64,000 bases of DNA from Lunularia cruciata (GCA_948567375.1 OX419759.1:36495493-36559492), one strand, 5' to 3'; counted from the first letter of the stretch, positions 10,640 through 23,040 are shown. Notes: generated from the sequence alone by a model not told the origin. Made by a program: numbers and translations.

Positions 10640-12110
10640 GAAAGACGCAGCTGAGGGAGACGATGATGCGAATAGCTCGCCAAAAATTCAAGTGCAACTC
10701 GCGAAAATGGAGGCGGGGCGTTTTGTGGAGAACAAAAGGGATTGACGTTGAGTTGCTGAAAATTGATGAGGAGATGCAAATTGCCATATGGGATATGGCT
10801 GGCCTGCACATTTTTCGAGCAGTCCAGGACTTCTTGTTTCTGCAAGTGCCTCAACCATCGATCTTCCTGTTCGTATTCAGCCCGTTTGATGAAGTGGGGA
10901 AGAAAATCAAACCTAACCCTGAGTTGTCCCTCAGACTAGAGCTGCGAGAATGGCTAAGGTTCATCATCTCCAATTCACAAATGATGGGCCATAGTCTCCC
11001 ACAGGTATTTGTGGTTCTCACCCGTCGTGATTAGATGGATAAGAATAATCACAAACCGGAGTGGGCAAACAGAACATTGAAAGATTTGCGGGAGGAATTC
11101 CAAGATGGTATTGAGCTGTTGCGGGAACTCAATGCTGATCCTTTCTACTTTGATGCTACAAGTAGAAAGCATGTTTCTCCTGTCTTGGATCAGGTTCTTC
11201 ACCTCTTCAGAACCCAGTTCCAAGAACGGTTTCAAGCTGTCCCTGAAGTGGAACTTAGCTCGCTTCTAGCACGCGAACACCTACACATACCAAGCTTCCC
11301 TGTATGTGAGCTAAAGATTTTCAAGCTTTTTGCATAAAGAATAGAAATGCTGAAAAGATTAGAATTAGCGGGTCCAGAGCTAACAGACGTCTTGAATGCA
11401 ATCACCTCGTACTTGCAGGAGTATTGTTCGTATTCCTGATTCCAGTCTAGTAGTAGTATCTCCGAATTGGCTCTCTCGAGCTTTCTTTGGTGAGTTGATC
11501 GCACGCGAACATAACTTTCAAGCAGAACCGTATAGTAATGTCAATGCATATAGAAGTCCAACTCCCGGTACCGGTACCACTCATTCAGTAAATCTGGATT
11601 TGTTAGTGAATTTGTCCTGGAACAAATCCTACAACCCATCGTTGACGAGGAAATGCGTTCAGTAAAGAAACCAGTGAGCACGGGGTCCCTCAAAACTCTG
11701 CTGATAACACTTGGCTTGAGTTTTTACAGTAGATGATGGTGATGGACCACTCAAAACCCAATACTTCATCCCACACATTGTTCGCAAAGGTGAGACGAAT
11801 GCTGATCTCCGACCGTCATGGAGTTCCGCGACTACTGGCGAGCATCATTATTTGGGCTTTTCGACTGCAGTGCCGAGACCGGAGGACATCACTGAACTTC
11901 CGCCTTTTTCGCTCGGCTACAGGTAAAACCATAACACTTCGCTCGGCTACAGCTAAAACCATAACACTGATCGTCCTGAAGTTACGTGCCGGAAGTCCAA
12001 CGACCGGCACAGTCATCCTTCGTCGAGTGCATGTTGTGGTGCTTTGTTCAAAATACCATAGGTAGTGTATCCATGTGGACAATCAGACCACTTAAGAATT
12101 GTACTCAGTT
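10640..12110 (+). pseudogene. Roc/COR-type GTPase-like pseudogene, 5' half
   Basis: The exon starts after ..ccacag with GKTQLRE, the end of a P-loop (G-K-T) split by an intron. About 50 codons later comes IAIWDMAGLHIFR, the Walker B/switch II D-x-A-G motif, then IFLFVFSPFDE and VFVVLTRRD, resembling the NTP-binding core of Roc/Ras-like domains. In-frame stops are at 11032-11034 and 11335-11337, and the same frame resumes coding after each. A frameshift near 11412 leads into IVRIPDSSLVVVSPNWL. Further coding pieces are VLEQILQPIVDEEM (about 11610-11655) and, after an acceptor near 11729, a stretch at 11732-11925 ending FSLGYR before gtaaaacc. A 30-bp duplication (11908-11937, 11938-11967) repeats that exon end and splice site. 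Coding similarity probably continues to the Copia insertion at 12111. Exact family is inferred from motifs only. Confidence 0.65.
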
Positions 12111-12598
12111 TGTTATGTCTGGTTTGCTATAAGTGATTTGCCTGATCGAGAGCAAGAGCAAAACTTTACTGATAGGAAACTCCATATTGTATCATGCGGA
12201 TATATATTCAGTCACTTCTAAAGTTGAGTATTAAAGTGACTGGATATCAGTTAAGTATTAAAGTGATTAGATATCTTGAAGTGACTAGATACTTGAGTGG
12301 TCAATCCTCATGAAATCACGCAGATCTATATTCAGGAGTTTAGATGAGAGAGGGACTATCCCTGTGTTTGTATACGTATACATATGTGCAATGAAAATAA
12401 AGATTCGAAGGCTGGTGTGAGCCTGTTTCAGCAATGGAAATAAAGATTCGAAGGCTGGTGTGAGCCTGTTTCAGCCGTAGAGGTGGCTTCCGAGACAGGG
12501 AGTGAACCACATTATTTCCTGTTAGTCCTCTGATTTAAGTTTAATGGACCTTATGATGTGCTATTGCGAGAGGTCCCTTGGGACTCTATTTTCAAACA
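12111..12598 (+). repeat. Copia element 5' LTR, internally expanded
   Basis: 488 bp against 403 bp for the 3' LTR. The difference comes mainly from a 43-bp tandem duplication (12388-12430 and 12431-12473, each with aaataaagattcgaaggctg) and from extra copies of a ttaaagtgattagatatc-like module near 12225-12290. Substitutions between the LTRs are scattered, so the insertion is not recent. Confidence 0.85.
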
Positions 12599-12659
12599 AT
12601 TTGTATCAGAGCTTAGAGGTTAGTTGATCCTGAAGAGGGTCTTGAGATCCGAGGGGTGC

Positions 12660-15600
12660 AGGGAAGTGGGTCCAGAAGCAAGCAATGGAAGGGATGATAT
12701 ACATATCAAATGCTAAATTTGCAGTGGAGAAGTTTGATGGAAAAAACAATTTTGGACTTTGACAACTAAAGATGAAGGAACTTCTTGTCCAGCGAGGACT
12801 GCATAGAGCACTAAAGAAGAAAAAGGAGGACAAAAGTGATGAGGATGGGGAAGATGAAGATGCAGATCTCAGAGCTATTAGCACTATTAGTTTGACCCTT
12901 GCTGATGAAGTGCTATACAATGTTATGAATGAGGAATCTGCACCAAAACTATGGGCCAAACTGTAGAATCTTTATTATGACCAAGTCTTTGACAAATAGA
13001 CTGTTTCTTAAACAGAAGTTGTATATGTTGAGGATGAAGGAAGGCAAGAGTATTATGGAGCACCTCAATGCTTTCAACAAAATAATTTGTGAGTTGATGA
13101 GCATAGAGTTTAAGTTAGAAGAGGAGGATAAGGCATTGATGTTATTGACTTCACTTTCTCCATCATATGAGCATCTGGTCACAATTCTTCTATATGGGAA
13201 GGATGATATAAACTGTGAGGAGGTTACTTCAACATTATTTTCCAATGAGATGCAAAAAAGACACAACCAAGAAAAGACAAATTCAGAGGCTCTATTTATC
13301 AGAGGAAGGACAAGAGAGAGAGATAAGATCAGGAGTAAATCAAGATCCAAGTCTAGAACTGGAGGTTTCAAAGGCAAGTGCTGGATTTGTGGGAAGGTTG
13401 GACATTTCAAGAAGGATTGTAACAACAAGAGGCTTGAGTCCAACAAGGATAAAGGTCAACTTTCAGATCAAGCAAGCATTGCTGAGTCATTTGGAGTTGT
13501 GGATGATGTCTATGTGTTACCTAAGACAAAGATCAATTTGAGGAGTCATGGATATTGGACTCCGGTTGCTCTTACCATATGTGTCCAAATAAGGAGTGGT
13601 TTCATGAGTACAAATCATTCAATGGAGGATCTGTAATAATGGGGAACAACATGGCTTGTAAAGCTATTGGCATTGGTACAATACACATTAAGATGTTTGA
13701 TGGTATTGTGAGGACTCTTGTTGATGTGAGGCATGTTTCTGAGTTAAGGAAGAATTTGATATCACTAGGCACTTTGGACTCAAATGGTTGGAGGTGTGGA
13801 GCAGAAAATGGAACACTCAAGGTATCAAAAGGAGCATTAGTTGTAATGAAGGGCAAGAAGATAGGAAACCTTTATGAGCTTGTTGGAGAGACCATCACTA
13901 AAGGAGTGGCAAGTACTATTTCTGAAAATGAAGATCCCAAAGATCTTACTCAGTTATGGCACCTCCGTTTGGGTCATATGAGTGAAAGGGGTCTAAGTGA
14001 ATTGTCCAAGCAACAACTTCTGAAGGGCCTTAAAAGTTGTAAGTTAAAATTTTGTGAGCATTATGTAATAGGAAAGCAACGGAGGGTAGGCTTTTCCATA
14101 GGATTTCATTGCACAAAGGGAATTTTAGACTATGTGCATTCTGATGTTTGGGGCCCTGCACCTATAGCTTCAAAATCTAGAGCATTATATTTTGTCTCTT
14201 TGGTGGATGATTACTCTAGAAGAGTATGGGTCATGCTTCATGTATACTCTTCATGCTCTTCATGCTTCATGAAGAGTATGCTTCATGGTGTAGACACCAT
14301 GAAGCAAAATCAGAGGTCTTCTCTCTCTTTAAACAATGGAAGGTGATGATGGAGAAACAAACTGGAAGGAAAGTGAAGTGTTTGAGATCTGATAATGGTG
14401 GAGAATAAAATCTGGAGAGTTTGATAGATATTGTAAGAGTGAAGGGATAATCCATCACTTTACCATACCGGGTACTCCTCAACAAAATGGTGTGGCAAAG
14501 CAGATAAATCATACACTCTTGGAGAAAGCAAGAAGTATCTTAAGCAACACCGGATTGGAGAAGAGTTTTTGGCAGAAGCTATAAATACGGCTTGTCATTT
14601 GGTAAACATTTCTCCCTCTACTGCTATTGAGTGTAAGACACCTATGGAAAAATGGACAGGCATGTTGATTACTCTTCACTTAAAGTATTTGGATGCATAG
14701 CTTATGTTCATATTCAACAAGAACAAAGGACAAAGTTAGATCCCAAATCTAGAAAATGTATTCTTGGGATATGAGAAGGATACAAAGGGATATAGATTGT
14801 GGGATCCAGAGAGGTGTTGTCTTGTTGTGAGTAGGGATGTAGTTTTTGATGAGACTAGTACAATGAAGACTATTACTATAGCAAAAGAAAAGAAAAAACA
14901 AATTCAGTTCATGCACTATTGGCAATAGTTGCATTGCATAACTTGGAGTTGGAGCAACTAGATGTTACAATTGCTTTTTTACATGGAGAATTGGAGGAGG
15001 AGATTTACATGCATCAACCGGAAGGTTTTGTGGTACCAAGGAACCAGAACTTGGTTTGCAGGTTACAAAAGTCTTATATGGACTAAAGCAAAGTCTTTGG
15101 TACATGAAATTTGATACTTTCATGTTGAAGCAAGGATATAACAGAAGTGAATCAGATTGTTGTGTGTACCTCAAGAAGCTACATGGACCTAGAGTATTTG
15201 ATTTAATCATCTTGGTACTATATGTGGATGATATGCTGATTGCTGCAAAGGATATGGTTGAGGTGGAGAAATTAAAAGCACAACTTGGTAAGGAGTTTGA
15301 TATGAAGGACTTGGGTTCTTCAAAGAGGGTACTTGGGATTGAAATCCATCGAGACATGAGCAAGGTCGAGTGCTGTTGAGAGCTTAATGTATGCTATGGT
15401 CTGCACTAGACCAGACATCTCATATGCTGTAAGCATGGTGAGTAAATACATGGCAAATCCGGGGAAACAACATTGGGAAGTTGTGAAGTGGATACTTTGT
15501 TACTTAAAAGGGACTACAAATTTTGTCATTACCTTTGATGTGGAGAAGGAACAAGAAGGATGAATTACTGGGTATGTAGATTCTGATTTTGCTGGAGACT

Positions 15601-16038
15601 TGGATAAGAGAAGTCTACAACCGGATTTGTTTTTACACTTGTTGGTGGTGCAATAAGTTGGAAGTCTACTCTCCAATCTACTGTTGCTCTTTCTACTATA
15701 GAGGCAGAATATATATGGCAACAACTGAGGCTGCCAAAGAGGCAATATGGCTACAAAGATTAGCCAAGGATATATGACTCCCTAATATGAAGTCCACACT
15801 CTTTTGTGATAGCCAAAGCGCTATTCACTTGGCAAAGAATCAAGTATATCATTCAAGGACAAAGCATATTGATGTGAGACATCATTTTATCAGGGAAGCT
15901 GCGATTAATGGTGAAATCAATTTGCAAAAGATTTGCACAGAGGTGAACGCAGCTGATATCTTGACTAAACCTGTTCCTGTTGAGAAATTCAAGTTATGCA
16001 TGAACTTGCTCAAAGTTCAATGTTGCTCTTTGGGATGA
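12660..16038 (+). pseudogene. Copia gag-pol, multiply broken
   Basis: Gag begins near 12680 (KFDGKNNF), shifts frame near 12960 and carries a CCHC zinc knuckle CWICGKVGHFKKDC at about 13380-13421. Protease: LDSGCSYHM at about 13550, active D-S-G; gag and protease are in different frames. Integrase N-part LWHLRLGHM..C..C (13955-14070) and catalytic HSDVWGP (about 14138-14158); the second Asp is in SDNGGE near 14389-14406, directly before a stop. A stretch at 14230-14310 is inflated by repeats of cttcatg. Reverse transcriptase: ELEEEIYMHQPEGF, then LYGLKQS, with catalytic YVDDM near 15220-15235. RNase H and tail: AEYMATTEAAKEAIWL, DSQSAIHLAKN, SRTKHIDVRHHF, ending at 16038. Stops and frameshifts rule out autonomous activity. 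Confidence 0.9.
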
Positions 16039-16067
16039 TAAGGTGGATACAAACAAAGGGTGGAGTT

Positions 16068-16470
16068 TGTCATGTTTGGCTTGCTATAAGTGACTTGCCT
16101 GATCAAGAGCAAGAGTAAAACTTGACTGATGGAAACTCCTTACTGTATCATGCGGATATATATTCAGTCACTTCTAAGGTTGAGTATTAAAGTGATTAGA
16201 TATCTTGAGTGGTTAATACTCATGAAGTCAAGCAGGTCTATATTCAGGAGTTTAGACGGATGAGAGAGGGACTATCCCTGTGTTTGTGTATATATACATA
16301 TGTGCAATGGAAATAAAGGTTTCGAAGGCTGGTGTGAGCCTGTTTCAGCCGTGGAGGTGGCTTCCGAGACAGGGAGTGAACCACGTTATTTCTTGTTAGT
16401 CCTCTGAAGACGTTTAATGTGCCTTATGATGTGCTATTGCGAGAGGTCCTTGGGACTGTATTTTCTAACA
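16068..16470 (+). repeat. Copia element 3' LTR
   Basis: 403 bp, TGTCATGTTTGGC...TTTCTAACA, directly after the polypurine tract. It matches the 5' LTR except for the expansions there. Confidence 0.85.
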
Positions 16471-18075
16471 AGGTGCAAAGGCCTAATTATCAACTATACA
16501 CGAGAGTGGTTTATGATAACTATGCTGACAGAAGGTGCTGGTAGGGTACCAGAAATATTGCTATCCACAGAAGTCACGCTTTTGTATTGAGGTTCAAATA
16601 GGGTTAAAGAGACTCATACTTCTGGTTCTTTTCTCAAATGTGTATGATTTCTTGTTTTGCGTACTAGATTACTTTGCGGAGGAAGCTCAAGGACGCAGCG
16701 AACGTGGACGTGAAGTGTTCTCGGGGCTACATTCAGTTCACCACAAACGGCCACGAGATCAATGTGGAGCAACTTCAACGTCAAGAGGTCGTGCAGAATC
16801 ATGTGGACATGTTAGTCAAAGGATCGAAGTACAAGACCATAGACGCTGCAAGACAGTATGTCATGATCAATATCATCGATGATATAAGAACTTTCTGTTC
16901 TTCCTCTAAAGGATGTCCCGGGGTCGTTCTGAACTTGGGCATCCTTCGAACTGAATGTGTGAAAAACCTTACTCCATTCGAGTATAGAGGAGAGAAACAG
17001 TCCATTCTGATTGATCACCTGAGGCAGCAGTTCGAAAACAGTGTTTAGTCCCTTCTGGAACAGAACCACAACCTTGAACCTCCAGATGAAGAAGAATCTC
17101 TGCTTAAGTATGAACACTCATGGCCGCGGGAGGCAGTGTGGGTTGCGTGCTGGTACTGAGCTCGCCAGTGACCTCTTGGGTAGAATCGATTTGGAGGACA
17201 TGTTACGGACGATCCATACGAGGCGCGGGCAAATTCTAGAAGATGCTGAGAAACTTTTGGTCGAAGTGGATGGAAAAGCATCGGCTGAACCTGAATCCCA
17301 GGTCCACTCGAGTCCAACGTCGAAATTCAAGCTAGTCATCCTGATGCTGGATGTTTGCTTCAGAAGGTGGAAGGAATAGACAAAAGAATGGGAAGAGTGG
17401 AGGATAAATTGGATAGGGTACACTTTGGGGTGAAAGACGTAAAGAAAATTTTGCTGGGAATAAAGTACCAACTAGGCCACATAATCTCCATGCAGCACAA
17501 ACTGCAGACAACCGTAGCGTCTATCATGTACAAGGTAGATTGCGTCGTTAGTTTTGATGACTCGTTGGCACAAGCCGGTACACCGAGACGCCCTTACTTT
17601 GTGAAGTAGGATGTGACCACACTGCATAAAGCCACTGCGACTGTACTGTTCGGGACGCCAGTGCGCTTGCACTTCATGTGCGAGTCCGCGACTGGAATTC
17701 ACATTGTTGAAGACCAGGACGGTTTTGAGCTGACTTTGACAAGAGAAAACAAGCAGTGGCTGCCGGGCTCCAGGTGACTACGGCTTGGGAGAAGTTGTAC
17801 CAGAGCTTCGCGACCTTGACGGAGCCTTACCTCTTGGCATTGCCAACTTCATTGCGCAGAACTTCCAACCCGACGAGAAGTTGACACGCAGTCAGATGAA
17901 CAAGACCTGGTCCTGCATGAGAGCTAAGGTTGAACCACAGCTCCGGGATAGATATTGCGAACTCTTCAAAATGCACAAGGTTAGATATCGCAATCTACAG
18001 GACGGTGACTATGCGTGGCTATGCGAGCAGTGCATGCGGAGGGGAGAGCGGAACAAGACTTTAAATTATATTTGA
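16471..18075 (+). pseudogene. Roc/COR-type GTPase-like pseudogene, 3' half
   Basis: Coding resumes right after the Copia 3' LTR: YTRVVYDNYADRRCW (about 16496-16540), a one-base frameshift, then GYQKYCYPQKSRFCIEVQIG to about 16602. An intron-like gap ends at ..gtactag (about 16668). The exon 16669-17048 contains LKDAANVDVKCSRGYIQF. There is a stop at 17046-17048 with coding continuing in frame, shifts near 17145 and 17340, a coiled-coil-like stretch GIDKRMGRVEDKLDRV (17365-17415), a stop at 17607-17609 with the frame continuing, and a last shift near 17760 into APGDYGLGEVVPELRDLDG, ending TGA at 18073. At least six lesions make this a pseudogene. Both halves read plus-strand and are consistent with one original gene. 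I cannot name a characterised protein for the C-terminal part. Confidence 0.6.
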
Positions 18076-18949
18076 GCCAGTCCTCATGATGTACCTAAAT
18101 ATAAGATCTAGACCTGCCATAAACGAAGTTAATGGAAACCTACTGTCTCTCCTCCACAAGATTCCACTGATATTCCAGCTTAGTGAGCTTCCCAATCCAC
18201 TCCTTGCACAAGTTCTCTCCTTCAAATTCTTCAGTGCAGACACTGATCACCCTAATCAGGGGCGGGTACATACCTAGCACTAAGCGTTGAAGAACTATTG
18301 TGAAAGTTCTCACCTCTACTCTTGATTAGACATTGAAACAACATACAAAATATAAGACACATAACTTGCAAAGAAGTCAGAGCACTCTTTACTTGTAATC
18401 AAAGCTTGTATTCCAAAAGAACAAACAAACACATGTGCAAACCACATTCTACCTTATATACAAGTTTTGCTCCAAGTCAAAGGGATCAAAATCCCAAGTG
18501 AATCCTGAAAAATTTGAATCTAAATTATCCATCACTGATTCTATTATCCTAATACTATCTTATCCTAATCATCTGCAAAATGATTAGGCTTCTACACATG
18601 TTTGGGGAGATATCAGACCACCTAATCTATTTTTAGTTTACAACCTTGAGTACTTGTATAGGGCACTCCTCTTCAAGTATATACAAATCCAAGTGCAGTA
18701 CCATTTTGAGTGCACTCCCTCAACTCTGATGCCACTTAACTCTGAGTGCACTCCTCTAAAATACATATAATGCTAAGTGCATGCATGATTGGACTACTCA
18801 TAGTGCTCAACTACTATACAACTCTGAGTATCTAATCCTTACTAAAGAGTGCCTGTCTAACTAAGGACTTCCTTTTGGGAGAGTGCCTTGGGTTGGAGCA
18901 AAGTAAAAATTAAATATACAAATATTCAATTTGTGGCATTTAGTTCTCA
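18076..18949. other. Intergenic or repeat edge, no gene
   Basis: AT-rich with repeated words gagtgcactc and gagtgc between 18700 and 18900. On the minus strand it follows the decayed coiled-coil ORF and may be its 3' flank. Nothing coding recognised. Confidence 0.3.
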
Positions 18950-20914
18950 AGGCCCATTTTTCTCCTTTGTCCTTCAACATCTCCATGAATAGGGCTTGGG
19001 TTTCTTCCAATCTATTTAGTACCTTCAACTGATCTTCCTCCCTCTGCTTTGACTATGTGCTCCATTTGGCCTTCTGTTCCTCTAGCATCCATTTGGCTTT
19101 CTGTTCCTCTAGCACTTGGAGGCTTTCCACATGCTTCACTCTTTCTTCCGCTGCCTCCTTGCCAAGACGTTCCAGTTGAATTGCCACTTCTATTTGGTAC
19201 TCCTGCATCTGCAGCTCCAGCATCACTACTTGGTCATGTTTCTCCCTTGCAAGGCACTTAGAGTGTCGTCTACTTCCTGGCACTTGCTGCAAAGTTGGTC
19301 TTTGGCTTCCTTCTTGAACTAATCAAAATTGAGGCAGAGTGCCTTCCAATCCTCCTCAAACCTCTTGGTCTTGGATGCCTTATGATCTCATTTTTTCTAA
19401 GAAAGAGCACTTCTCCTCTTTAGCTCCTGATTCTCCTGCATCAAGGCACTTACCTTCAAAGCCTTTGCCTTGTATAGGTCTTTGGCCTTCATCACCTCCT
19501 CACCAAGTCCTCTCTGGCCTTTAGAGTGTAAACCTGCTTGTGCACAGACTTGATCAACGTGATATAGTCCAACACATCAAGGCACTCAGCCTGGTATTGG
19601 GGCATTAGTCCTTCCATCAAGTGCAGTGCAGGACCCATTGAGTGGATGATGAAATTCAAGCAATCCTACACCTGTACCAACTTGGAGGTTGTAGGTACCT
19701 CCCACACTTCAATATGCAATTCCAGTGCAGCCTTAGGAAGATCTATTAGAATATCAATTTCCTCCTCTTCTTTGGCATTGTTGGTGATGTGATCTTCTTC
19801 TTTATTTGATCCTCGGCCCCTTCTTCTTCTCTTGGCCAAAGTTCTTGGTCCATCATGCACTCTGCCTGATCTTGTACTTCTATTGCAACTTCTTCTTCTT
19901 CTGGAACTTCAAGGCTCAAGGGTGCCTCCTCAGGCTCTATCTCTTCTTCTACCAAATGTTCTCCTTCATTTGCAGGACCCTCGTCCACGTCCTTGTCCTG
20001 CACTTGAGGAGCAGACTAAGCATCCTCCCAAGTCTCTTCTTTCTTTGTTATCTTCTTCCTTCTTTGTTATCTCCTAAGGCAGAGGTCAATCCTTGCAAAG
20101 TGAAGGACCTACCCCTACTCCTCCTTGTCTTCATATTCATCAGCTTCAATGTCCTCCACTTCATCTTTCAAAGAGGACACATCAATAGTTTGGGTACTTG
20201 CCTTTGACTTCTTGGCTGGGGGAAGAGGTAACTTCTTAAGGGTGGTATTCTTCCTCTTTGGAGCCTTGGGCAAGATCAGTTCTTCATCTAGATGAAAAAA
20301 TTGGCCTGTCTTTGCAAACTTTTAGTTAGCCAATTGGTACTTGGGAATTTGGGTAGGTCCTATAGATTGTTCTTCAAAATAACTTGCAGGATGAAAGTGG
20401 GTAGGGAACCTCTTCCTTGGTTAAGAGGTTAGTACCCATGTAGTAATGCACTGCAAAAGGAGCAAGATAAGTGGCTCCCCATTTGACTTAAAAAGCTTTA
20501 TGCAGGAGTTTGCATTGCTTGTCAAACATTTCAGCCCAATCGACAAGCTCTCATGCATACATGTAATCAAAGAACATTGCATGACCATTGGTTGAATATG
20601 TAGTTTGTTTTTGTTCAAAGAGTTTCATAATTGCCTCTACAATGGCCCTTTTGGTAGAGTCCTTGTAATTAGATACACTACATCCATTGTTCTTGGAGCG
20701 CTTACTATTGAAGTGATTTTTAACTAAGGGAGGCCAGTTCCTTGTCTGAAATGTCATGTCTATTGTCATGGATCCTACAATCCCAACATCCGGGCCGAGT
20801 ACCATTTGCCAATGGTTCTTTGGTCAAATTCCTTGGATTACCCCACAATCCCCTTGAAGTTTTCTCTCTCTTACCTCTCATTTCATGATTCATGGGTCGT
20901 TTGATAACTCTCAA
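18950..20914 (-). pseudogene. Decayed ORF with acidic and coiled-coil regions, repeat-associated
   Basis: Consecutive coding pieces on the minus strand in changing frames. First comes NLTKEPLANGTRP and AIVEAIMKLFEQKQTTYST (complement 20551-20850), then AMFFDYMYA and a frame-continuing RELVDWAEMFDKQCKLLHKAF before a stop near 20490. Then an acidic part (complement 19746-20003) rich in Glu with KKRRK near its end. Last is a Gln/Glu-rich coiled coil (complement 19053-19292) with the 9-residue unit LEEQKAKWM twice. Stops and frameshifts separate the pieces. I do not recognise the family. The style (DNA-binding-like head, acidic linker, coiled coil) and decay fit a transposon-borne or duplicated gene; a similar coiled-coil ruin lies at 58690-60170. 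Confidence 0.5.
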
Positions 20915-22980
20915 TTCTAGAGTAGGAATCCTAAGTGCTTGCTTCTAACTACATTCATCAAGTATAGTAAACATCCAGTTTGTTCACAGTTGGGGATCTA
21001 AGGATGTTGAGCCTTCTTGCAAGTTCTGGGAGTGACTACCATGATTCTTGCACACACAAGGATACTATGAGCTAATGATGTACTATGCCGAGTACCTCTC
21101 TTTGCGCTGAGTACCTAAAATTGTGCATGAGCACCACTCTCAAAAACAACTCTAAGCACCCACTACTTCATAGAATTTGTAGTACACTACTCAATCAGCT
21201 AGGAAGATAAGTTGGATTGCAAAAAGTGCCACTGCAAGCCAGACATTTCAATTCAAACACCCAGATCCTGGTCATTCTTCAACAGTCTGGCAATTGTAGA
21301 GCATGTAAGCACTCACCATTAAGTATGCAAAGGTCTTACATGTTGTCCTTGGGCAAAGTCACTCTCCCACATGCCAGAAAACCCATAGCCATACTTTCTC
21401 CCGTGCCACACTTGTCTGTCAAGTACCAACTGTTATCTTGTAGCTAATGACCCATGGCGGCAAGTTCAAATTGCAGCAGCACTTCCCTCCGATTGCCAAG
21501 GTGTCACTCTGGCCTATATGCCTCACGTACCGGCACTCTAATTGCTGCAATTCATGCAAGCACTCCGAATGTTCCCTCATCACTTGGAGTGCTATTCCAT
21601 CCTCAGACACTTGGGGTCATTCTACACCTCTCCGAGTGCTTCTCATATCGTGACACAGCTACACTTGCCACCTTGATAAGTGGCCATGGAGCTCATGTGA
21701 CCTCCAAATTCATTCTTCTTGTCAACACCCAAGATTATCCTACATCACTCAGAATTTCTAAACATCCTGCAAGTAGATCGGCTTGTTAGTACTTGGGATT
21801 ATCTACATTACTCCCAATGCTTCTCCCATTCTAGTTTGCCAGGCTTGAACTTCCTTCCTAACCGTGCAAGACCAAATGGGTAATGATGTTCCGTTAGAAC
21901 AGCCCGAGGCACGACCTTTCATTGTATATGTAGGGCAGCTTTAACAGAGACAGACTTAATAGCTTGATAGAGACAAACACAGATCATGTGCGAGCCAAAA
22001 CGGCATTTCAACATTCGCTCGAGTCTTTATCTGTAAATCCACCCATGTGGCATGAGATCAGTTGTGCATTCTCAAGGGATAAGCCCCACTCAAACTGAAC
22101 ACATATGCAGACCTACTTGTTATGGTGTGGACTCGACTATGCATGAGAAAAGAATGACAGTTTGTTCTGATTTTCGGTTAGAATGGTATCGACATTTTTG
22201 TACAAACTGCTTTCAAGTTGTAGACACACAGGAGGCAGATCAAGAAAATTACATCTTCATGCTCCGAGCCAGGATCAAGTACTCCCAGACTTTAGCCTCG
22301 AATCTAAAATGGGCATCTACAAAGTTCAGGTGACAGACAAAGTTTCAGAATCAAATGTCTCAACAAAACAGTCATGTTGAGAAACTACCGAGAACAGATA
22401 CACATAACAATTATTCTACAAAACAGACGCCTATCAATATCACTCCGGCGGACAATAATTACCTCTTCTTCCATCAGAATGTCATCGAGATCGTAGTGGT
22501 TGGCCATGTTTAACTAGCCTGCAAATTGATCTGTGCTACAGTTCTTCGGCACGTAGAAAGAAGTGTATATGATGACGAATTCGCCACTAAGGACCTGAAT
22601 CCACTTGAGCTTCAAGGTCAAAAGATCAAAAGATTAAACTGCACATCACAGTGCTCTGACTTCTCTCCGGGTGGGATCATTCACACGGACTCATTCTCAT
22701 GACTTGCTGAGGTATCAGCGACCATGACCAGGGGAGCGCCTGAAATTCAACCAAAGTGAATAAATCTGCGGGAGAGAAATGGAAGGAATAGATGCGTCTG
22801 AACCAGGCGCTTCTTGCTCACCAGCGATGGGCGCAACGCAATTGTGGACAGAAGATCGATGTCCTCCGACTATCGAAGTGAGAGCGCCTCCGTCTCGGAA
22901 GCATATCGCTCGATGGAGGGGTGACGGAATGAGAAGTTCCCGTTTCTGGTGTGTGGAGCTGAGAGTGAGGTGTGCAACTG
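20915..22980. other. No supported gene
   Basis: Several short ORFs on both strands (for example 21454-21789 plus, 22052-22333 plus, complement 22715-23008) overlap each other and show no domain. From about 21850 the base composition becomes more balanced, like the gene island at 40-50 kb, so unrecognised exons or introns are possible. Confidence 0.3.
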
Positions 22981-23040
22981 CCCTAGTTGCAATGCTTTGC
23001 ATCATCAAGCTTCACGACGCCTCTATACGCGCGTGAGACC

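Larger units (their letters stand above)
12111..16470 (+). mobile_element. Ty1/Copia LTR retrotransposon, decayed, inserted in the GTPase pseudogene
   Basis: 5' LTR 12111-12598 and 3' LTR 16068-16470, both starting TGT(T/C)ATGT and ending AACA. The primer-binding site TTGTATCAGAGC directly follows the 5' LTR (about 12601) and the purine tract aaagggtggag precedes the 3' LTR. Gene order is gag, protease, integrase, reverse transcriptase, RNase H, which defines Copia. All proteins are broken. A piece between integrase and reverse transcriptase is missing (near 14905). The 5-bp flanks CAGTT and AGGTG do not match, so no target-site duplication is visible. Host coding pieces lie on both sides. 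Confidence 0.9.

Noticed and set aside
12949-13446. 165-codon minus-strand ORF
   Set aside because: Antisense shadow of the Copia gag.
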